Of a stretch of DNA of 64,000 bases, positions 60,077-64,000 are shown piece after piece (within the stretch, counting starts at the first letter, position 1; every line of letters starts with the position of its first letter). The notes under the pieces were generated by a model. The model worked only from the letters and a program-made list of their open reading frames with translations. It had not been told where the DNA came from and did no database searches. The stretch is from the NCBI RefSeq assembly GCF_025562715.2, contig NZ_JAPFCC010000001.1:4764501-4828500 (forward strand). The letters run 5' to 3'. The stretch is from Endozoicomonas gorgoniicola. Lineage in GTDB: Bacteria; Pseudomonadota; Gammaproteobacteria; Pseudomonadales; Endozoicomonadaceae. Made by a program: the position numbers and the translations under genes.

Positions 60077-60165
60077 CCGTTATAGCGGGCTGTTTTGGGC
60101 TGCCTTGGATAGAGGGATACTTTTGATCAGGCAGGAAATATAACCACTGAAACTTAGGTGGCCTT

Positions 60166-61131
60166 GTGTCTGTGAATTCAAATACACAGAGTTTTAGAAG
60201 AAAAATTATCGTCCTCCTCCTTCTGATTATCTCAACCTGCAGCTTTGCCAGGTTGCCGTCTCCTTTTGGAGTAGAGAGTGAGGACTGGAACAATATTCTT
60301 GAAGAGCTGACGACTCAGATTGCTGATCTACATGGTGCCATGGCAAGCGAGCAAAACATCCCCCGGAATGCGGCGGTTACTATCCACACGTTGGATATAC
60401 CAGACACTGTACAGCTTCTGCATCCAGTCTATAACAACGTTACCCGCATTCAGGTAATTGAGCATTCTGCTGATTTTTTTCAGGTTACAGATGCAGATAG
60501 ACGTTCGGAGTCGTTAAAAACTCATATTCTACTTACGTTTTCCAGCGGAAAAGAAAAGTTGTTTTATTTCTCTGAAGAAAACCGCTACTGGTGGAAAAGT
60601 ATGAGTCACAAGTTTCAACTCTATGGTGGAAGCCTTAATAATGTTCATAATTATGAGCAAATACACAAAACGCTATTAAAATCAGACGATCTGCTAAAAA
60701 AGCTCGCTGAAAGCCTGAAAATTACCCCTGATTCAGCCTCGAAAAGTAAAGATGAAATACGCCAGGCATTGAGGGAATTGTCAGAGTCTTATGAAATTGC
60801 CAGAGATGAATCAAATTACCTTGATATTGGGAAACAGTTTTATCCCAGGCTCAGAGAGCTTGTTCCTAAACTGTTGTTTTCTGCCCTGAAGCATCACTTT
60901 GAAGAGTCCCGCTTAACGCCTGATAAACCTCCTTTGCTGGTGAGTCTCGGGTGTGGTTCTGGAGAAGATATAACGGCAGCCAGTCGCTATCTGAAGACAC
61001 TGGGTATAGATCCACAGACTTTGGGAATTGAAATCTCCTCTGAACTTGTTAAAGCTGGTTATAAAAAATTTCGTAACTGCTCAAAATTGACTGGCAAATC
61101 AACCTCTACAGGTCAAAGAAAGTTATCCTGA
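60166..61131 (+). pseudogene. Exported methyltransferase-like protein truncated by IS66
   Basis: A GTG start at 60166 with AGGTGG upstream; an uncleaved anchor or signal peptide lies at residues about 12-29 (KIIVLLLLIISTCSFA). Native coding runs to 61072 (about 302 residues), after which IS66 sequence adds a foreign tail to 61131. Near the cut there is a SAM-methyltransferase-like motif I (LLVSLGCGSGEDI) followed by LGIEISSELVKAGYKKF, so most of the methyltransferase fold would lie in the missing part. A methyltransferase behind a signal sequence is unusual. The remainder of the gene is not found in the window. Confidence 0.65.
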
Positions 61132-62863
61132 TCTTTCGTATATTTCACCGTATGCACCTGCCTGACTCACTATTCTCCAGTACAGACAATGAACAGTTGC
61201 GTTCATTCGTCAAAAACCTTCTCGACACGGTCGAGAAGCAATCTGTGCAAATTGAAAGGCAGCGCGTTCAGATCGAACAGCTGGTCGAAGAGAACGAACA
61301 GCTTCGAGCAGAAATTCGCCACCTGAAGAAGCACAAGGGCAAGCCTAAAATCAGGCCTAATGTCTCGGACAAGGGCGATGATCAGGAAGACAGCTCTTCT
61401 GCGGAAGACACTGATCAGGCTGCCGGGAAAAGTGACACTGATCGTCCGCCGAAAAGTAAACGACCACGATCACAAGAAGCCGGTGAAACCGCTGCACCAC
61501 CAATGACTGTTGACCGAGAGGAAATCTGTTCAATCGCTGCTCCCGGTGAGAACTGGCGCTTCAAGTGCTATATCGACTTTTTCCATACTGAGCTGGACTT
61601 GCGTTTTGTCACTACTCGCTACAGGCGTGAGTATTACACAACTCCGGAAGGCGGGGTGTCAGCCCCGCTACCTGATCATGTGAAAGACCGTTTTGGCGAC
61701 AACCTGAAAGCCCATCTGCTGGATTTTTATCATTCATGCAGTACGACACAGCCACTACTGCTATCTTGGCTGCACGACCATGGATGCTCAATATCAGAAG
61801 GTTCCCTGAGCAACATCCTGACGAAAGGCCATGATATTTTCCACCAGGAAAAAGAAGAATTGCTGGAAGCAGGGCTGACTTGCTCTGATTATCTCCAGGC
61901 CGACGACACAGGTGCTCGCCACCAAGGAAAAAACGGCTACTGCCTGTTTATCGGCAACCCTTATTTTTCCTACTTCCATAGCAGCGACAGTAAGAGCAGG
62001 ATTAATTTCCTGGGCTGTCTGCAAGGGCAGCAGCGGCTTTATCTTCTCAACGACGTTGCCATTGACTACATGGAGAATCAGGTTGATGTGTCGAAGAAGT
62101 GGATCACTGCGCTATCCGAATGCGGCGAGAAGCGTTTCTCAACAGAAGAAGAGTGGGAGAGCTTCCTTAACAGCATTGGTTGTGCTGCCCCGCAACAAAG
62201 GCGCTGGGCGACAGAGGGTGTTTTAAAGGCCGCATTGATGCTCAATCATCGCCTTGAGAACCTGATTATCCATAGCGATGGAGCCCGGCAGTTTGATACA
62301 GCCTTTCAGCATTCGCTGTGTTGGTACCATGCGGGAAGAAACATGGACAAGCTGATACCGGCCAATGACCTGGAACGAGCCGCCCGTGACACCGTGCAGG
62401 ATCAGTACTGGTGCCTCTACGACGACATTGAGGCCTACCAGAAAAAACCAACGGACAAGGAGAAACAGAAGCTCTACCAGGAGTTTGATCGTTGGGTAAC
62501 ACAGCGGGTTGACTACCCTGCCTTGCAGGCTGAGTTGGGCAAACTGATGGTTGTCAGGGAAGAGCTGTTATTGGTTCTTGAGTATCCGTGGCTGCCACTG
62601 CACAACAACCTGAGCGAGAGGCAGATCAGAGAGTATGTGAAACGGCGAAAGGTTAGCGGTGGTACCCGGAGTAAACTTGGGAGGAAATGCCGCGACACCT
62701 TTGCCAGTTTGAAAAAGACCTGTAAACAACACGGGGTGTCCTTTGCCAACTATCTCAGGGACAGGCTGACTGGAACCAATCTGATTCCGCAGCTGGGGCA
62801 TCTCATCCTGAAGGCATCAGGCTATCAGGAAACGGTTCTTGCCAATGGAATATGAGCAGTTAC
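61073..62863 (+). mobile_element. IS66-family element with a single transposase gene (1791 bp)
   Basis: Ends are inverted repeats beginning GTAACTGCTCA (61073) and, inverted, ending at 62863; GTAA termini are typical of IS66. The flanks (AAAATTTC and GAATATAG) do not match, so there is no target duplication. Different genes are truncated on each side. Confidence 0.85.
61152..62855 (+). CDS. IS66-family transposase
   Basis: A 567-aa transposase of the IS66 type. The N-terminal coiled coil (residues about 10-60, QIERQRVQIEQLVEENEQL) is typical of TnpC, followed by a charged linker (KSKRPRSQEAGETAAPP). The DDE core has LQADDTGARHQGKNGYC (first Asp), IIHSDGARQFDTAF (second) and HNNLSERQIREYVKRRKVS (Glu). 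It starts at ATG 61152. No TnpA/TnpB accessory genes are present, so it is a single-ORF IS66 relative (ISBst12-like group, by recollection). The frame is intact. Confidence 0.88.
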   Translation: MHLPDSLFSSTDNEQLRSFVKNLLDTVEKQSVQIERQRVQIEQLVEENEQLRAEIRHLKKHKGKPKIRPNVSDKGDDQEDSSSAEDTDQAAGKSDTDRPPKSKRPRSQEAGETAAPPMTVDREEICSIAAPGENWRFKCYIDFFHTELDLRFVTTRYRREYYTTPEGGVSAPLPDHVKDRFGDNLKAHLLDFYHSCSTTQPLLLSWLHDHGCSISEGSLSNILTKGHDIFHQEKEELLEAGLTCSDYLQADDTGARHQGKNGYCLFIGNPYFSYFHSSDSKSRINFLGCLQGQQRLYLLNDVAIDYMENQVDVSKKWITALSECGEKRFSTEEEWESFLNSIGCAAPQQRRWATEGVLKAALMLNHRLENLIIHSDGARQFDTAFQHSLCWYHAGRNMDKLIPANDLERAARDTVQDQYWCLYDDIEAYQKKPTDKEKQKLYQEFDRWVTQRVDYPALQAELGKLMVVREELLLVLEYPWLPLHNNLSERQIREYVKRRKVSGGTRSKLGRKCRDTFASLKKTCKQHGVSFANYLRDRLTGTNLIPQLGHLILKASGYQETVLANGI

Positions 62864-64000
62864 GAATATAGAGCATTAATTCCGGCATCATCTAGCTCAT
62901 CTATTAGTTCTGGATAAAGTGTTTTCGCATCAATTCTGGAATAACTAGCAGCATTGATTACAGTATTGTCTGCGTCAGGCATCAGCATGATGACATCTAC
63001 ACCAATAGCTAAACTTACAATCATTGCCAGAGGGCTCCATCCATAATGAGGAATGTCACCAAAGTTTTCCGCTTCGTCAACGATTAGCCTGTATTCCAAT
63101 ACCTCTCTTGCACTCATACCTTCGGGAGCACTGACAAGCCCTTCAATGCCAGGATCATAAGAGTGTGGAGCTTTTGGATCATTATTCATTGACTTTACAA
63201 TCCACTGATGGATTAACTCTCTTACCATTTTTCCAGTAACTTTTTCATCTTGAGCATAATCACTTTTAACCAGCTTTTTGTAAGCAGATAAAAATTTTCC
63301 TTTATAAGGCCTTACATTAAAAAGATAAGCCAGAGACTCATAAAAGCAGTTACCATCAGCAGGGATTTGATGCATATGGAATAAGTTAGTTAACTTCAGA
63401 AGGGCGCAGTTATTACTTTTTTCATTCAGCATCTCGCTATAAAGTGATTTTTTCTGCACGGTTTTTTTATTGAGATAAGAGGGCTCTATACCTGTTTTGA
63501 CATAATGATCATTTAATAACTTTTCTTTGTACTTTTTTAACTGAACAATTACAAGTAATCTAAGTTGCTGCATGTGATTGATAAGCTGCTGCGAATAACT
63601 GTCATTACTGTCAAAACAGTTAAGGCTTTCTATTAAAGAAATATGTTTGGTTATAGCGCAAAGCGTATTGCATGTATATATTATCCCCTTTATATTATAT
63701 TCTTTCTTTAACTCGCATAGTTCCATTTTCAGGCATTCAATATCTAATAATATATGTCCGTTGGGAGATAAAGTTTGTAATGAGTACGGCAGTGTTGTCC
63801 CATGTTTGGTCATTGGTATTGATTTGATATTTGTAAGACCCGTGAAGTCAAGTTTATTCCATTCCGGCACAACAGAAATGTCTATCGTCAAAAATGGATT
63901 ATCATCAAAAAAAATGCCTGTATGTCCTATTTTTGGTGTTTTATCAAATTCATTACTTTTTTTCCCGATTGGAGAATATGATGACGTAATCAAAGTGTCG
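62860..64000 (-). pseudogene. OTU-like cysteine protease domain protein, truncated by IS66 (5' end outside window)
   Basis: The leftward frame is open to the window edge, so the start is outside. About 379 residues are visible. Residues encoded near 63300-63380 read MHQIPADGNCFYESLAYLF, matching the OTU-family catalytic Asp-Gly-Asn-Cys motif. OTU proteins are deubiquitinating cysteine proteases used by some intracellular bacteria as effectors (established). The downstream part (SAREVLEYRLIVDEAENFGD, GWSPLAMIVSLAIGVDVIML) fits the OTU fold, but no catalytic His motif is seen before the frame ends at the IS66 boundary, where the TAA is supplied by the IS. Enzymatic activity is therefore doubtful. 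It is AT-rich. Confidence 0.7.

Overview
The window looks like a chromosomal segment of a host-associated marine gammaproteobacterium, most like Endozoicomonas or a relative in the Oceanospirillales (inference). The reasons are the Pseudomonas/Oceanospirillales gene order rpsF-rpsR-membrane protein-rplI-dnaB, a very heavy load of insertion sequences from many families, and AT-rich orphan genes for secreted, ankyrin-repeat and OTU-like proteins set between ordinary core genes.

Layout. 1-980: 3' part of an unknown charged protein. 1215-5583: ribosomal operon rpsF-rpsR-(membrane protein)-rplI with its terminator, then a Tat-exported PhoX-type phosphatase. 5691-7013: a lone TnpB element of the IS605/IS1341 type. 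7086-9164: a secreted-protein gene split by an ISL3-family element with an 8-bp target duplication. 9263-10186: a DUF2608/HAD-type exported protein. 10307-13054: dnaB carrying a 447-residue intein in its P-loop. 13070-15598: two unknown exported proteins. 15937-16926: srkA. 17108-20981: an exported-protein gene broken by an IS1182-family element, itself broken by a second, nearly identical ISL3 copy. 21077-24216: a YheO-type regulator, cysteine desulfidase and ridA, and a decayed transporter.

24800-38832 is a complete aerobactin-type iron locus. The biosynthetic genes iucA-iucB-iucC-iucD run leftward. An MFS exporter, a small unknown protein, an ABC importer (ATPase, binding protein, double-length permease) and an IutA-like TonB receptor run rightward, with Fur-like sites in the control regions. 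38903-42242: an IS1634-family element breaks a gene translationally coupled to comF. 42372-47031: the biotin genes bioB-bioF-bioH-bioC-bioD (no bioA here), with a candidate BirA operator between comF and bioB. 47279-49069: an acyl-CoA dehydrogenase.

49134-59340 is a tandem duplication of one exported ankyrin-repeat gene. The right copy is intact (710 aa). The left copy holds four mobile elements as two nests: IS630 with an ISNCY-type element inside it, and an antisense group II intron of class C type with an IS200 element inside its reverse transcriptase. Because the right copy gives the empty sites, every junction can be read to the base, and removing the elements restores an in-frame 712-aa gene. 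The window ends with an outer-membrane-like protein, a methyltransferase-like gene and an OTU-protease-like gene, the last two cut off on opposite sides of an IS66-family element that has no target duplication.

Positions of insertion junctions, target duplications and restored reading frames were worked out by hand from the sequence. Family names rest on recognition of motifs, not on database searches.
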